The notes beneath the pieces were generated by a model. It searched no databases. It was given only the letters and a program-made list of their open reading frames with translations, and was not told the origin of the DNA. This document shows, piece after piece, positions 34,577 to 47,085 of a stretch of DNA of 63,842 nucleotides. Numbering within the stretch: the stretch's first letter is position 1; each line of letters starts with the position of its first letter. Both the position numbers and the translations under genes were made by a program. The stretch comes from Clostridia bacterium (GTDB lineage Bacteria; Bacillota; Clostridia; Oscillospirales; Acutalibacteraceae): NCBI GenBank assembly GCA_017440965.1, contig JAFSGH010000003.1:1-63842 (forward strand). Reading direction: 5' to 3'.

Positions 34577-35932
34577 ATGGATACATTGAATGACATTTGG
34601 AAAGAGGTCCTGGCTCTTTGTCAGCAAGAGGTTTCCGATGTAGTTTATAAAAGATGGTTATTACCCCTTGAAATTTATAAGCTTGATGCAGATACTGCCG
34701 TTTTTATAGTAAATACGGATTTTATGAAAACCATGATAATGACAAAGTTTGCACCGCTTATAAAAAAATGCTTCAGCGAAATAATAGGCTTTGATGTAGA
34801 AATAGATGTAGTCGTAGACCAGGCTCTGGATAATAAGACAAAGGAAGAGGAAAGCGATAATAATTCAGGTAACAGCACCCAGAGAAACGAGCCTGAGGAA
34901 TATACGGGAAAGAGCTTTTCTTCTTACACATTTGACAGCTTTGTCGTAGGTAAATCAAATCTGTTTGCTTATAATGTGGCAAAGGGCGTTGCAGAAAATC
35001 CCGGAGGAAAATACAATCCCTTCCTTATTTACGGTAATTCGGGACTCGGAAAGACTCATCTTCTTTTTGCTATATATAATGAGCTTAAGAGAAAAAATCC
35101 CAATAATGTTATTATTTACACCACAGGCGAAAGCTTTCTCAATGAAATGGTCGAGAGCCTTGCAAAAAAGAATACTATGGTGTTCCACAGTAAATACAGA
35201 AATGTTGACGCTCTTCTGATGGATGATATTCAGGTCATTCAGAAGGGAGAAAGAGCACAGGAGGAATTCTTCCACACATTCAATGCTCTTGACAGTGCGG
35301 GAAAGCAGATAATCCTTACATCTGATGTACCGCCCAAGGATATGTCCATTCTTGATGAAAGACTCAGAACAAGATTTGAAATGGGTGTTTTAGCCGATAT
35401 CCAGCCCCCCGATATAGAGACAAGAAAGGCTATTATAAAGCGTAAATCACAGACACTGGGTATTTCTCTCAACGATATGGCAACGGAATACATAGCAAGT
35501 AAAATAAAAAGCAATATCCGTCAGCTTGAGGGCACTGTAAAAAAGATAGAGGCACTCAAAAAGGTTTACGGTGTTATGCCTACATTTGAGCAGATACAAA
35601 GCATCGTTAAGGATGTTATTTCAGATTCTCTTCCCGTACCCGTAATTGTTGAAAAAACAATTTCAGTGGTATCCGAAACATACGGTATTGCCGTAGAGGA
35701 TATAAAATCAGCCAACAGATCACAGAATATTTCTCTTGCAAGAAATGTATCCATGTATGCAATAAAAGTTCTTTTACCCAATATCACTCTTAAGGATATA
35801 GGATCATATTTCAAAAAGGATCATTCTACGGTTCTTTATTCAATAAAGAAGATCGAGGAGGCTATCGAAAGCGATCAGATCTTCAAAAATACGGTAAATA
35901 ACATAATAAGAGAGGTTAAAGAAAAGAATTAA
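34577..35932 (+). CDS. dnaA: Chromosomal replication initiator DnaA
   Basis: 451 residues from the ATG at 34577 (GTCGGAGG upstream; an in-frame 28-residue extension has no ribosome site). Domain I at 1-80, a Gln/Asn/Glu-rich linker, AAA+ core with Walker A GNSGLGKTH (Lys159), Walker B LLMDDIQ, and DNA-binding domain IV. In domain IV the usual RQxAMYL helix reads ARNVSMY and the DHTTVLHA signature reads DHSTVLYS. These changes go with a non-standard DnaA-box (TTWTCAACA) in the adjacent origin. First gene of the dnaA-dnaN-recF-gyrBA series. Confidence 0.97.
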   Translation: MDTLNDIWKEVLALCQQEVSDVVYKRWLLPLEIYKLDADTAVFIVNTDFMKTMIMTKFAPLIKKCFSEIIGFDVEIDVVVDQALDNKTKEEESDNNSGNSTQRNEPEEYTGKSFSSYTFDSFVVGKSNLFAYNVAKGVAENPGGKYNPFLIYGNSGLGKTHLLFAIYNELKRKNPNNVIIYTTGESFLNEMVESLAKKNTMVFHSKYRNVDALLMDDIQVIQKGERAQEEFFHTFNALDSAGKQIILTSDVPPKDMSILDERLRTRFEMGVLADIQPPDIETRKAIIKRKSQTLGISLNDMATEYIASKIKSNIRQLEGTVKKIEALKKVYGVMPTFEQIQSIVKDVISDSLPVPVIVEKTISVVSETYGIAVEDIKSANRSQNISLARNVSMYAIKVLLPNITLKDIGSYFKKDHSTVLYSIKKIEEAIESDQIFKNTVNNIIREVKEKN

Positions 35933-35944
35933 TTAAAATTGATT

Positions 35945-36175
35945 TTTTTTCAACAACTTATTAACTTTTAACATTATGTTATCAACATCTTCAACATACG
36001 GTCCGACAAGCATGTTTATTCCACAAGTTATCAAATATCCGTTTTTTGAGAAATTATGAAGCTTTTTCCATATTTATCAAGGCTTTACAGATTTTTCAAC
36101 AATATTAACTGCCCCTACTTCTACTACTATTTTTAAACATATCAAATTTATGGATGTGGGGAGAAAAAAATTAAT
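35945..36175. other. oriC: Replication origin (oriC) between dnaA and dnaN
   Basis: 258-base AT-rich gap with DnaA-box-like 9-mers: TTTTCAACA (35947), TTATTAACT (35958), TTATCAACA (35979), TTATCAAAT (36028), TTATCAAGG (36074), TTTTCAACA (36093), and a TTATTCCACA (36016). None is the canonical TTATCCACA. Position and strand-composition switch (C>G to G>C on the plus strand around 33-36 kb) support an origin. Confidence 0.75.
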
Positions 36176-36190
36176 ACGGAGGTTTTTTAT

Positions 36191-37297
36191 ATGAAAATCA
36201 TCTGCCAAACAAATTCATTTACAAATACCTGTCTTAATATTCAGAGATCAATACCTTCAAAGGCTGTGCTTCCGCATCTTGAGTGTATACTTATAGAAAC
36301 AGTTGAGGATTCCTCGGTAAAGCTTACCGGTTTTGATCTTGATATTGCAGTAATAAAAACCGTAGATGTAAGGGTTGAAGAAAAGGGCGCAGTTGTTCTT
36401 AATGCAAAAACCTTCTGTGATATACTTAAATTTCTTCCCGGCGACACCGTAACTATTACATGTAATGAAAAGAATATATGTACCATCACCAGCGGTGAAT
36501 CGGAATATACACTTATAAGCCTTAATCCCGCAGAATATCCCGAGCTTCCCTCTGTTACGGATGAAAGACCCTTTGATATAAATTCTGCAGTTCTCAGGGA
36601 TATGATAAAAAAGACTGTATTTGCAGTATCTCCCGATGACGGCAAAACAGTACACAGAGGAGTTAAGTTTGAGCTTTCCGCAGGAGAAATAAAGCTTGTT
36701 GCCCTTGACGGCTTCCGTCTTGCAATAAGAACAGAATTTTTTAATTATAATGAGGATCCGTTAAGCTTTGTCGTTCCCGCAAAAACTCTTTACGAGATAA
36801 TAAAGCTTATAGAAAACGATGATGACACGGTTTCAATAAAAAAAGGAAAAAGACATATAATGTTCGTTATCAACGGCTACTGTCTCATTTCAAAGCTTCT
36901 TGAAGGAGAGTTCCTTGATTATAGAACAGCATTGCCGAAGGCAAAGAATGCTACTGTAAGAGTAAATACCAAGAGATTTATAGATATTATAGAAAGAGCT
37001 TCTCCTATTATTACAGAAAAGGTAAAAAGTCCCATCAAATTTATTTTTGAGGATGATGAGCTTAAGCTTTCCACATTTACTGCACTGGGAAGCTTCAATG
37101 ATAAGATATTTGTTTCTGTAGACGGTGAAAGAACAGAAATAGGCTTCAATAACAGATATCTTCTTGATGCTCTCAGAAGCTGTGATACGGATGAGGTCCT
37201 TATTGAGCTTAACGGCTCATATTCTCCCGCTGTAATAATTCCTCCCGAGGGAAATAATTTCCTTTATCTCATATTACCCGTAAAAATAAAGAGCTGA
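36191..37297 (+). CDS. dnaN: DNA polymerase III beta clamp
   Basis: 368 residues, the sliding clamp. Three similar domains, FNITCNEKNICTITSG-type strands, KFELSAGEIKLVALDGFRLA in the second and an end with LPVKIKS, the clamp's usual LPVR-like tail. ACGGAGG precedes the ATG. Follows the origin and is transcribed with the S4 protein, recF and remB. Confidence 0.97.
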   Translation: MKIICQTNSFTNTCLNIQRSIPSKAVLPHLECILIETVEDSSVKLTGFDLDIAVIKTVDVRVEEKGAVVLNAKTFCDILKFLPGDTVTITCNEKNICTITSGESEYTLISLNPAEYPELPSVTDERPFDINSAVLRDMIKKTVFAVSPDDGKTVHRGVKFELSAGEIKLVALDGFRLAIRTEFFNYNEDPLSFVVPAKTLYEIIKLIENDDDTVSIKKGKRHIMFVINGYCLISKLLEGEFLDYRTALPKAKNATVRVNTKRFIDIIERASPIITEKVKSPIKFIFEDDELKLSTFTALGSFNDKIFVSVDGERTEIGFNNRYLLDALRSCDTDEVLIELNGSYSPAVIIPPEGNNFLYLILPVKIKS

Positions 37298-37312
37298 TAA
37301 GAGGAAAAGAAT

Positions 37313-37576
37313 ATGGAAAGAAAAGTAATTAAAGTAAGAGCCGTTGTAAAAAGCAGTGAACCTCTTTATATAAATACTCCTTTTATAAAGCTTGACTCGG
37401 CAATGAAGCTTTCAGGTCTTGCAGATACGGGCGGAATGGCAAAAATGCTTATAGAGGACGGCCTTGTGAAGGTAAACGGCGAAATTTGCACGCAAAGAGG
37501 AAAAAAGCTTTATCCCGGCGATAAAATAATGTTCAGAAACGATGTTTTTGAAATAGTGGCAGATAATGAAGATTAA
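37313..37576 (+). CDS. S4-domain RNA-binding protein (YaaA type)
   Basis: 87 residues. INTPFIKLDSAMKLSGLADTGGMAK then VNGEICTQRGKKLYPGD is the S4 fold, as in B. subtilis YaaA between dnaN and recF. It overlaps recF by 11 bases. It probably binds ribosomal RNA; the role is not established. Confidence 0.92.
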   Translation: MERKVIKVRAVVKSSEPLYINTPFIKLDSAMKLSGLADTGGMAKMLIEDGLVKVNGEICTQRGKKLYPGDKIMFRNDVFEIVADNED

Positions 37577-38639
37577 CAGGATAGAGCTTAAGAATTACCG
37601 TAATATTGAAAGCCTTGAGCTTGTTCCCTGCGAAGGGGTAAATGTTATTTACGGTGAAAATGCTCAGGGAAAAACAAATATTCTTGAAAGTATATTCCTG
37701 TTTACGGGATTAAAAAGCTTCAGAAGCTCTAAGGACAGTGAATTAGTCGCCTTCGGAAAGGATCATACGAAGCTTAATATATCCTTTTCAACAAAGACAA
37801 GAGAGCAGAGTGCAGAAATAAAAATAACAGACAGAAGAAGAGCAGTGCTTAACGGCGTTTCGCTTCCTTCTCCGACAGCACTTATGAGTAAATTTCCCGC
37901 TGCACTTTTTTCTCCCGGTTTTATGTCTCTTATTCAGAACGGTCCGTCTGAAAGAAGAAAATTTATTGATTCTGCTATATGTCAGATAACTCCAAAATAT
38001 GCAGTTGTTCTGACTGAATATAATAAGCTTCTGAAACAGAGAAATTCCGTTCTCAAGGATAATGATAACTACAGAGAAACAAAGCTGTTTCTTGAATGTA
38101 TAAACGAGGCATTTTCAATACTCGGTGAAGAAATATATATTGAGAGAAAAAAATATCTTGACAGTATTCTTCCGTATGTTACCGACATATATGCAGGTCT
38201 TTCCTCAGGTAAAGAGGAGATAAGCTTTTCTTATATAAGAAAAGGTGACAGAACGGGTGATATGAATTTATCCGATATATTAAAAAATCACGAAACGGCA
38301 GATATTTCTTCAAAAATGACACTTACAGGCCCTCACAGAGACGATATTGATATAAATATCAATTCAGTTTCGGCGAGAAGCTTCGGTTCTCAGGGACAAA
38401 AGAGATCTGCGGCAATCGCTCTGAAGCTTGGTGAGGCAGAATTGATAAATAATTTCATCGGTGAAAGGCCCGTCATTCTTCTTGACGATGTAATGAGCGA
38501 GCTTGATGCATCGAGACAGGATTATATACTCAATCACATTAAGGATATGCAGGTATTTATCACCTGCTGTGAGCCGGGCTCAATTCTCAGAATGAGCGGC
38601 GGAAAGACCTTTAATATAAATAACGGAAGGCTGATCTGA
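37566..38639 (+). CDS. recF: Recombination mediator RecF
   Basis: 357 residues. Walker A in YGENAQGKTNILE near 30-42, the ABC-type signature FGSQGQKRSAAIAL near 275, and Walker B PVILLDDVMSELD. SMC-like ATPase that loads RecA at gaps. ATG overlaps the S4 gene. Standard place between dnaN and gyrB. Confidence 0.96.
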   Translation: MKINRIELKNYRNIESLELVPCEGVNVIYGENAQGKTNILESIFLFTGLKSFRSSKDSELVAFGKDHTKLNISFSTKTREQSAEIKITDRRRAVLNGVSLPSPTALMSKFPAALFSPGFMSLIQNGPSERRKFIDSAICQITPKYAVVLTEYNKLLKQRNSVLKDNDNYRETKLFLECINEAFSILGEEIYIERKKYLDSILPYVTDIYAGLSSGKEEISFSYIRKGDRTGDMNLSDILKNHETADISSKMTLTGPHRDDIDININSVSARSFGSQGQKRSAAIALKLGEAELINNFIGERPVILLDDVMSELDASRQDYILNHIKDMQVFITCCEPGSILRMSGGKTFNINNGRLI

Positions 38640-38640
38640 T

Positions 38641-38898
38641 ATGTATTTGCATTTAGGACAGGACACTGTCATCAGAAAAAATGACATAATAGGTATTTTT
38701 GATATAGACACTTCCACAGTTTCAAAAATAACAAGAGAATATCTTGCAAGGAAGGAAAAAGAAAAGAACTGTATTACAGTTTCGTATGAGCTTCCGGGCT
38801 CCTTTGCAGTATGCACGGACAGTGATAATAATGAAACAGTATACATTTCACAGCTTTCTGCTTCGACCTTACTTAAAAGATCGGCAGATATTTTCTGA
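38641..38898 (+). CDS. DUF370/RemB-like regulator
   Basis: 85 residues. MYLHLGQDTVIRKNDIIGIFD and TVYISQLSASTLLKRS match the RemA/RemB (DUF370) family; in Bacillus remB (yaaB) sits at this locus and acts as a DNA-binding regulator of matrix genes. The start is one base after the recF stop. Confidence 0.88.
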   Translation: MYLHLGQDTVIRKNDIIGIFDIDTSTVSKITREYLARKEKEKNCITVSYELPGSFAVCTDSDNNETVYISQLSASTLLKRSADIF

Positions 38899-38935
38899 AA
38901 AACAGCGTTTCTTAAACTCTAAGGAGGATCAATAA

Positions 38936-40936
<2,001 letters not shown>

Positions 40937-40944
40937 GGAGTAGT

Positions 40945-43488
40945 ATGATGGATAACGAAAATAAGATAAATGAAAATATGGAAGAAAATCAGCCTAAGGG
41001 TACTTTGGTGCAGGTAGATCTTAACAAGGAAATGAGAAGCTATTTCCTTGATTACTCTATGTCTGTTATTACCCAGAGAGCTCTTCCCGATGTAAGAGAC
41101 GGACTTAAGCCCGTTCACCGCCGTATTCTTTATACGATGCACGAAAATAATCTTACTCCCGATAAGGAATACCGTAAGTGTGCAGATACCGTCGGTTCTG
41201 TTCTCGGACGCTATCATCCTCACGGTGACGCATCCGTTTACGATGCAATGGTAAGACTTGCTCAGACCTTCTCAACAAGATATGTTCTCGTTGACGGTCA
41301 CGGAAACTTCGGTACTGTAGACGGAGACCCGCCTGCAGCATACAGATATACCGAGTCAAGAATGAGTAAAATTTCTCTTGAGATGCTTACGGATATTGAT
41401 AAGGATACTGTTGATTTTACGGGAAACTATGACGACAGACTTAAGGAGCCTACAGTTCTTCCCTCCCGTTTTCCGAATCTTCTTGTAAACGGCTCTACGG
41501 GTATTGCCGTAGGTATGGCAACAAATATTCCTCCCCATAATTTAGGTGAGGTCATCGACGGTATGTGCTGTGTTATTGATAACCCCGACTGTACTCTTGA
41601 GGATATTATGCAGCACATAAAAGGACCTGACTTCCCCACTAAGGGTATTATTATGGGAAGAGCAGGTATCAGAGCAGCATACGCAACGGGCAGAGGAAAA
41701 ATAACCGTCCGTGCAAGATGTGAGATACAGGAGACTAAAAACGGCAGATATGCTATTGTCGTTTCAGAGCTTCCTTATCAGGTAAATAAGGCAAGGCTTA
41801 TAGAATCAATAGCCGATCTTCATAAGGAAAAGAGACTTGAAGGAATTTCAGATATCAATGACTACTCCTCAAGAGAGGGTATGAATATCACAATTGACTT
41901 AAAGCGTGATGCAAATCCTCAGGTAGTGTTAAATCAGCTTTATTCCTTTACTCAGCTTCAGACCACCTTCGGTGTTATTCAGTTAGCACTTGTTGACGGT
42001 GTTCCGAAGGTACTTACCCTTAAGGAGATGCTTGAGCATTATATCGACCATCAGGTAAGCGTAATTACAAGAAGAACTGAATTTGATCTTAAAAAGGCAA
42101 GAGAGCGTCAGCATATTCTTGAGGCACTTCTCAAGGCTCTTGATTTTATCGATGAGGTCATTAAAATTCTCCGTGCATCAAAGACTGTTGCAGAGGGTAA
42201 GGAAAGACTTATGGAACGCTTCGGATTTGATGAGATCCAGGCAAACCATATAGTTCAGATGCGTCTCGGACAGCTTACAGGTCTTGAAAGAGAAAAGCTT
42301 CAGGAGGAAGAATTACAGCTTGAAGAAAAGATCGCAAGATTTGTTGAAATTTTAAGCTCAAGAGAAAATGTGCTTGCAATAGTCAAGGAAGAGGCTGTTG
42401 TTATCAAGGAAAAATTCTCTGATGACAGAAGAAGTGAGATAGTCAATGTTTCAGGTGAGGTCGATATTGAAGACCTTATTCCCGAGGAGGACTGCGTATT
42501 CACAAAGACCTCAATGGGCTATATAAAGAGAATGAGCGTTGACGAGTATCAGATACAGAAGAAGGGCGGTAAGGGTAAGATAGGTATCACCCGCCGCGAG
42601 GAGGATGTAGTTGATACTATGTTTACTGCTTCTACTCATTCGCAGATCATGTTCTTTACCACCAAGGGTAAAGCATATATGATAAAGGGATATGAAATTC
42701 CCGAGGGAAGCAGAACAAGTAAGGGTATGAATCTTGTAAATATCCTTCCCATTGAAACGGACGAAAAGGTTACTGCAATGATAATGATCCCCAAGGAGCA
42801 CGGTGAGCTTTATCTTTGTATGATAACAAAAAACGGTATAATCAAGAGAACAGAGCTTGAAAACTTCAAGAATATAAGAAAATCAGGTATTATTGCAATA
42901 AATCTTGATGAGGGCGATACTCTTCAGAATGTTCTTCTTACAACCGGAAATCAGGATCTCTTTGTTGCTACAAAGAAAGGTCTCGGAATAAGATTCAATG
43001 AGACAGATGCCCGTGTAATAGGAAGAACAGCAAGAGGTGTTAAAGCACTTACCTTCAAGTATCCCGATGACAGAGTTATAGGTATGGAGATTCTTGATGA
43101 AAATGCAGGCGGAAAGCTTCTTACTGTCAGTGAATGGGGTAACGGAAGAAAGAGTGATTTCTCCGATTATCATGTTCAGTCAAGAGGCGGCTTCGGTTCT
43201 ATCAATTACAGAGTTGCAAAATACGGTGATGTTGCCGCTATAAAGGTAGTTTATGACGATGATGATGTTATCCTTATTTCAGAGCAGGGTATTATTATCC
43301 GTATTTCTGCTGAGAGTATAAGAGAATGTGCAAGACCTTCAAAGGGTGTGCGTCTTATGAAGCTTTCTGAAAATGACAGCGTTATTACTCTTACACTTGC
43401 AAAGAATAACGGAGAGGAAACTTCACCTGTAGAGGATGTCCCTTCAGAGGATAATGACGAAGCAGAGGATAATACTGTTACAGAATAA
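40945..43488 (+). CDS. gyrA: DNA gyrase subunit A
   Basis: 847 residues. Catalytic Tyr in AAAYRYTES-type motif ([11 protein letters not shown]), the [17 protein letters not shown] start, the [12 protein letters not shown] loop, and six C-terminal beta-pinwheel blades with a GyrA box ([10 protein letters not shown]). Ends in an acidic tail. Starts at ATGATG behind AAGGAGTAGT. Together with gyrB it introduces negative supercoils. Confidence 0.97.
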   Translation: MMDNENKINENMEENQPKGTLVQVDLNKEMRSYFLDYSMSVITQRALPDVRDGLKPVHRRILYTMHENNLTPDKEYRKCADTVGSVLGRYHPHGDASVYDAMVRLAQTFSTRYVLVDGHGNFGTVDGDPPAAYRYTESRMSKISLEMLTDIDKDTVDFTGNYDDRLKEPTVLPSRFPNLLVNGSTGIAVGMATNIPPHNLGEVIDGMCCVIDNPDCTLEDIMQHIKGPDFPTKGIIMGRAGIRAAYATGRGKITVRARCEIQETKNGRYAIVVSELPYQVNKARLIESIADLHKEKRLEGISDINDYSSREGMNITIDLKRDANPQVVLNQLYSFTQLQTTFGVIQLALVDGVPKVLTLKEMLEHYIDHQVSVITRRTEFDLKKARERQHILEALLKALDFIDEVIKILRASKTVAEGKERLMERFGFDEIQANHIVQMRLGQLTGLEREKLQEEELQLEEKIARFVEILSSRENVLAIVKEEAVVIKEKFSDDRRSEIVNVSGEVDIEDLIPEEDCVFTKTSMGYIKRMSVDEYQIQKKGGKGKIGITRREEDVVDTMFTASTHSQIMFFTTKGKAYMIKGYEIPEGSRTSKGMNLVNILPIETDEKVTAMIMIPKEHGELYLCMITKNGIIKRTELENFKNIRKSGIIAINLDEGDTLQNVLLTTGNQDLFVATKKGLGIRFNETDARVIGRTARGVKALTFKYPDDRVIGMEILDENAGGKLLTVSEWGNGRKSDFSDYHVQSRGGFGSINYRVAKYGDVAAIKVVYDDDDVILISEQGIIIRISAESIRECARPSKGVRLMKLSENDSVITLTLAKNNGEETSPVEDVPSEDNDEAEDNTVTE

Positions 43489-43519
43489 GGTTTTCTTACT
43501 CGGAGGTGGTGTGTAAATT

Positions 43520-44662
43520 ATGAGCAAAACACAGAAAAAATCAAAAAAGAGCGGTAAAAATAGTTTTCTTACCGTAATCGCAGGAATTGCATTAGGCCTT
43601 GTGCTTGTTTTTGCTATAGTTGCCGTCGATCTTTTTTCAAAGATGAATATCATAAGCTTCGGAAATGATCCTACGGAAGAAAATACGGGATTTGTCGAGG
43701 TTACCGAAGCCGGAGATGATATTGAGATAATTGATACACTTGAAGAACTCAGAGATGTCGGCGATCTTTCATCAGTTCTTAAAAACTGGGCAGAAAATAA
43801 TACTGAGCATTCTCTTATGAACAGCAAGAATGTTGTTAATTTCCTTCTTATCGGTCTTGATGAATCTGAAAAGAATGCAGATGCAATTATTATTGCTTCC
43901 CTTAATAAGCAGACAGAAAAAATTTATCTTACTTCAGTATTCCGTGATTCATATACATATATAAACACTCCTGCAGGAGCAAAATATGCAAAGATCAATG
44001 CCTGCTACGCTAACGGCGGTGCATCGACTCTTATTGAAACGCTTCAGAATAATTTTAAGATAAAAATTGACTATTATGTTTCTGTTAACTTTGAGTCCTT
44101 CAGCAGCATAGTTGATATATTAGGCGGAATTACTCTTGATGTTCAGGCTTATGAAGCAGCTGCCGTAAGAAAAGAAATAGGCGGTCCCTGCCCGTCAGGT
44201 GATGATGTGCTTCTCAATGGTGAACAGGCACTTGCTTTCTGCAGAATAAGAAAATGTGATGTTGATGCGGATGTAAGCCGTACAAGAAGACAAAGACAGT
44301 TTATTAATGCTCTTATTGATGAGGCAAAGGATATAAGCATCAATCAGATATCCCCTCTTCTCAATACTGTTATCAAGTATATTAAAACAGACTGCAGTGT
44401 TCCCAATATAATTTCTCTCGGTACTCAGGCACTCACCAATAAATGGTATAATTTTGAAATATTATCTGCCGCAGTTCCCTCAGAGGAAAACAGATTGGAT
44501 TACCGCGGAAACTCCTGGGTATGGATAGTAGACTATCCCGCTGCCGCTCAGGAATTACAAAATACTATATACGGCACAAGCAATATAGAGCTTAATACGG
44601 ACAGAATATCTGCAATTGATATTATGAGTGATCCCAATAATACGGGAAATGCCGCCCCGTAA
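43520..44662 (+). CDS. LytR-CpsA-Psr family glycopolymer transferase
   Basis: 380 residues: a basic N-terminus, one transmembrane helix (about 16-38), a Ser/Glu linker, and the LCP catalytic domain (about 100-330) with VNFLLIGLDESEKNADAIIIAS, SVFRDSYTYI, KINACYANGG and FCRIRKCDVDADVSRTRRQ (conserved Arg/Asp). The family joins wall teichoic acids or other polymers to peptidoglycan. CGGAGGTGG precedes the ATG, 31 bases after gyrA, and there is no terminator between, so it may be read from the gyr transcript. Confidence 0.92.
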   Translation: MSKTQKKSKKSGKNSFLTVIAGIALGLVLVFAIVAVDLFSKMNIISFGNDPTEENTGFVEVTEAGDDIEIIDTLEELRDVGDLSSVLKNWAENNTEHSLMNSKNVVNFLLIGLDESEKNADAIIIASLNKQTEKIYLTSVFRDSYTYINTPAGAKYAKINACYANGGASTLIETLQNNFKIKIDYYVSVNFESFSSIVDILGGITLDVQAYEAAAVRKEIGGPCPSGDDVLLNGEQALAFCRIRKCDVDADVSRTRRQRQFINALIDEAKDISINQISPLLNTVIKYIKTDCSVPNIISLGTQALTNKWYNFEILSAAVPSEENRLDYRGNSWVWIVDYPAAAQELQNTIYGTSNIELNTDRISAIDIMSDPNNTGNAAP

Positions 44663-44682
44663 ATTTTAAGAAATTTTTAGAG

Positions 44683-44717
44683 AAAAACACTTCTGATGGA
44701 TTCAGAGGTGTTTTTTT
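44683..44717 (+). terminator. Terminator after the LCP gene
   Basis: AAACAC-TTCTGA (44685-44696) pairs with TTCAGA-GGTGTTT (44701-44713), then T run. Confidence 0.8.
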
Positions 44718-44804
44718 GGTAAAATTAATAAAAAATATTGAAATTATTAAAAAATTATATTAAAATCTTCTTAAATATAATTACTTCAAGGGAGATGATT
44801 ATTC

Positions 44805-45686
44805 ATGGCTGTTTGTCCTAAATGCTCACGGCATATCAAGGTCTGGCAGATGAGTCCTTACTGTAAAGGCTGCGGTGCTCATCTGATGTTTGCTTCATTT
44901 GAGCAGCAATTTGAAAAAGACCGCAGAGAAGCAGAGATGTCAATGGCTTTTTTCCGTTATACCCTTGCAAAAATCAAAAGTGCCTATATATCCGGAAGAC
45001 CGCAGAAATTTAAGATAATAGCGGCTTTATTTCCGGTAATTGCACTTTTTTTACCTTTAGGAAATCTTACTATAAGCACTCCGGTCTATTCCTCATCACT
45101 TACCTTTAATGTTATTGATATGTTTATAGGTCCGTTTTTTACTAACGGACTTTTCGGTAAGCTTGATGCTCTTTGCGCTGCTCCCGTTTTCGGTGAAATT
45201 GCCTCTGCTCTGAAGCCGTTGATGCTTATTTATGCTGTTATGGTTGCATCGGCTGCTGTCATTTTGCTTGCTGAGCTTCTCAGCTTTACAGGCAATAAGA
45301 AGGTATGTATTACTACTATTGTTTTTTCAGTAACCGGAATTATCGGCGCTGTCCTTACAAAGCTCTTTTCTGCTCCTGTTGCAGATGCCTGTGCCGGTGT
45401 CGGTACTATGGCTGAGGCTTCATCCTCTTTTCTTTTTATAATAGCTGCCGCTTTATTTGTTATTCCTCTTGTTGCAGCGGTGTGGTGTCTTAGATGTCCT
45501 CCCGTTTGTACCTTCAGAGAAGGTGATGAATTAAGAGTCGAATACAGAAAAAAATATAAAAAAGGTCAGATAGAATTATTAAATATCCCCTCACCCATAT
45601 ATGAATCCGAGGAGGATAAGAGGGAAAAGAAAAAGCTTATCAGTCAGGCTTATAATATGTCTGAGGAGGTGACGGTCAGTGAATGA
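44805..45686 (+). CDS. Zinc-ribbon multi-spanning membrane protein
   Basis: 293 residues. N-terminal zinc ribbon (CPKC 4-7 and CKGC 20-23), an amphipathic segment, then five or so hydrophobic helices between about 65 and 235, and a charged C-terminal tail. Not a recognised family. AAGGGAGATG precedes the ATG. It overlaps the next gene by 8 bases. With the Big2 protein and the symporter downstream it forms a three-gene operon whose link to transport is suggestive only. Confidence 0.7.
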   Translation: MAVCPKCSRHIKVWQMSPYCKGCGAHLMFASFEQQFEKDRREAEMSMAFFRYTLAKIKSAYISGRPQKFKIIAALFPVIALFLPLGNLTISTPVYSSSLTFNVIDMFIGPFFTNGLFGKLDALCAAPVFGEIASALKPLMLIYAVMVASAAVILLAELLSFTGNKKVCITTIVFSVTGIIGAVLTKLFSAPVADACAGVGTMAEASSSFLFIIAAALFVIPLVAAVWCLRCPPVCTFREGDELRVEYRKKYKKGQIELLNIPSPIYESEEDKREKKKLISQAYNMSEEVTVSE

Positions 45687-47073
45687 GATGAATATCCGCT
45701 CCGGTCTTTCTGATGAAGAAAGAAAGCGTCTTGAAAAAATCGACCGCTTGGATTCAAATCAGAAGCGAAAAAAGCTCATTCTTTTTTGTGTCACTGCAAT
45801 ACTTATAATATTTTTTGTAATAGGAACTGTTTTCGGCGGAATACATGTCTTAAGCTATGAAGGTACGATGGCTCTTCCCGTTGAGCAGCCTGAATACACT
45901 CCGCTTCCTCAGTCAGAAGATGAAATAATTTCTGAATTTAACAGCCTTCTTGCAGATACTGAAAATTTTGCAGGTGTAAAGCTTGATGTTTCTTACTCAG
46001 TTGATATTTCTGATGACAGCATTGTTCTTTCAGGTGATAAGGCTGATGTAAGCAGAATTCTTATTGATCATGTAAAATCCTCTGCCGTAGCTCTTTTAAG
46101 AAATTGCTATACTGATGAAAATTACAGCGGCACCTACGGTGAAGATTTTTCAGAATATCTTTTTGATAATGATTTCACTACAGCGGATGCTGTGATCACA
46201 TCAAAAGTCAATGAAGACGATAATAATAAGGCACAGTTTATTTTCAGCTTTGACGGATGCTCATATGATGATATAGAAAATCATACTGCTTCAGATGTTT
46301 TCGGACTTGATGTAAGCAAAAAGACGATTGATTATCTTAAAGAGCGTTTTTGTGATATTGTCAATATAAAGGATGCTGATATTTCCTTTGAAGGCTTTAT
46401 TATGACAGCTGATATTTCAAGACTTGAAAACAGACTTGATCGTGTTGAACAGAAAAGAATCTGTAATGTTACTCTTCCCCTTGAATTTATAGGTGAGTGG
46501 GAAGATCTCGGACAGCTTACGCTCTCTTTCAAGGTTGAGCTCTCTAAGATTTTTTCTTTCACAAGAGTTGAATTGTTTTTCAGAGATGATGTTTACTATA
46601 TAGAAAAGGGATCTTCAGATGAGTTTAAGACTAAGGTCATAACAGATCAGTCACCTTCTGAGATCGTTGTAGAGATATTCTCTTCAGATCCGTCGGTGCT
46701 TTCTGTAGACAAAGGCTTTTATAAAGGGGAAAAGGTAAGCCCGGATCCCGTCACGGTTACAGCCGTATACACCTATAAAGGTGTGACATATGAAGATACG
46801 TGTCTGTTCTATGTAAGAGTGCCGGTCGAGGGTGTCAAGGTCAATAAAAAAGAGATCTCACTCAAGGAGGGTGAAAGCTTCACTATGGGTGCTGTTCTTA
46901 CTCCTGATGATGCGACACTTACTGAGGTCTATTGGTTTTCTTCCGATGAAAGCATCGCTGAAGTAAATGAAGACGGTGTTATTACAGCCCTGAGAAGCGG
47001 CTTGGCAGAGGTCTGGTGTATTACTCTTGACGGAAACTACAAATCTTCCTGTAAGGTAAATATCGAAGGATAA
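45679..47073 (+). CDS. Membrane-anchored Big2 Ig-like protein
   Basis: 464 residues starting at a GTG behind GAGGAGGTGA. Charged cytoplasmic N-terminus (1-35), one transmembrane helix (about 33-57), a long extracellular region, and a C-terminal Big_2 domain (about 380-464, VEGVKVNKKEISL ... VNEDGVITALRSGLAEVW). No catalytic motif. It may be a surface adhesin or a sensor partner of the zinc-ribbon membrane protein. Confidence 0.75.
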   Translation: MNEMNIRSGLSDEERKRLEKIDRLDSNQKRKKLILFCVTAILIIFFVIGTVFGGIHVLSYEGTMALPVEQPEYTPLPQSEDEIISEFNSLLADTENFAGVKLDVSYSVDISDDSIVLSGDKADVSRILIDHVKSSAVALLRNCYTDENYSGTYGEDFSEYLFDNDFTTADAVITSKVNEDDNNKAQFIFSFDGCSYDDIENHTASDVFGLDVSKKTIDYLKERFCDIVNIKDADISFEGFIMTADISRLENRLDRVEQKRICNVTLPLEFIGEWEDLGQLTLSFKVELSKIFSFTRVELFFRDDVYYIEKGSSDEFKTKVITDQSPSEIVVEIFSSDPSVLSVDKGFYKGEKVSPDPVTVTAVYTYKGVTYEDTCLFYVRVPVEGVKVNKKEISLKEGESFTMGAVLTPDDATLTEVYWFSSDESIAEVNEDGVITALRSGLAEVWCITLDGNYKSSCKVNIEG

Positions 47074-47085
47074 GGGGGGACAGAG

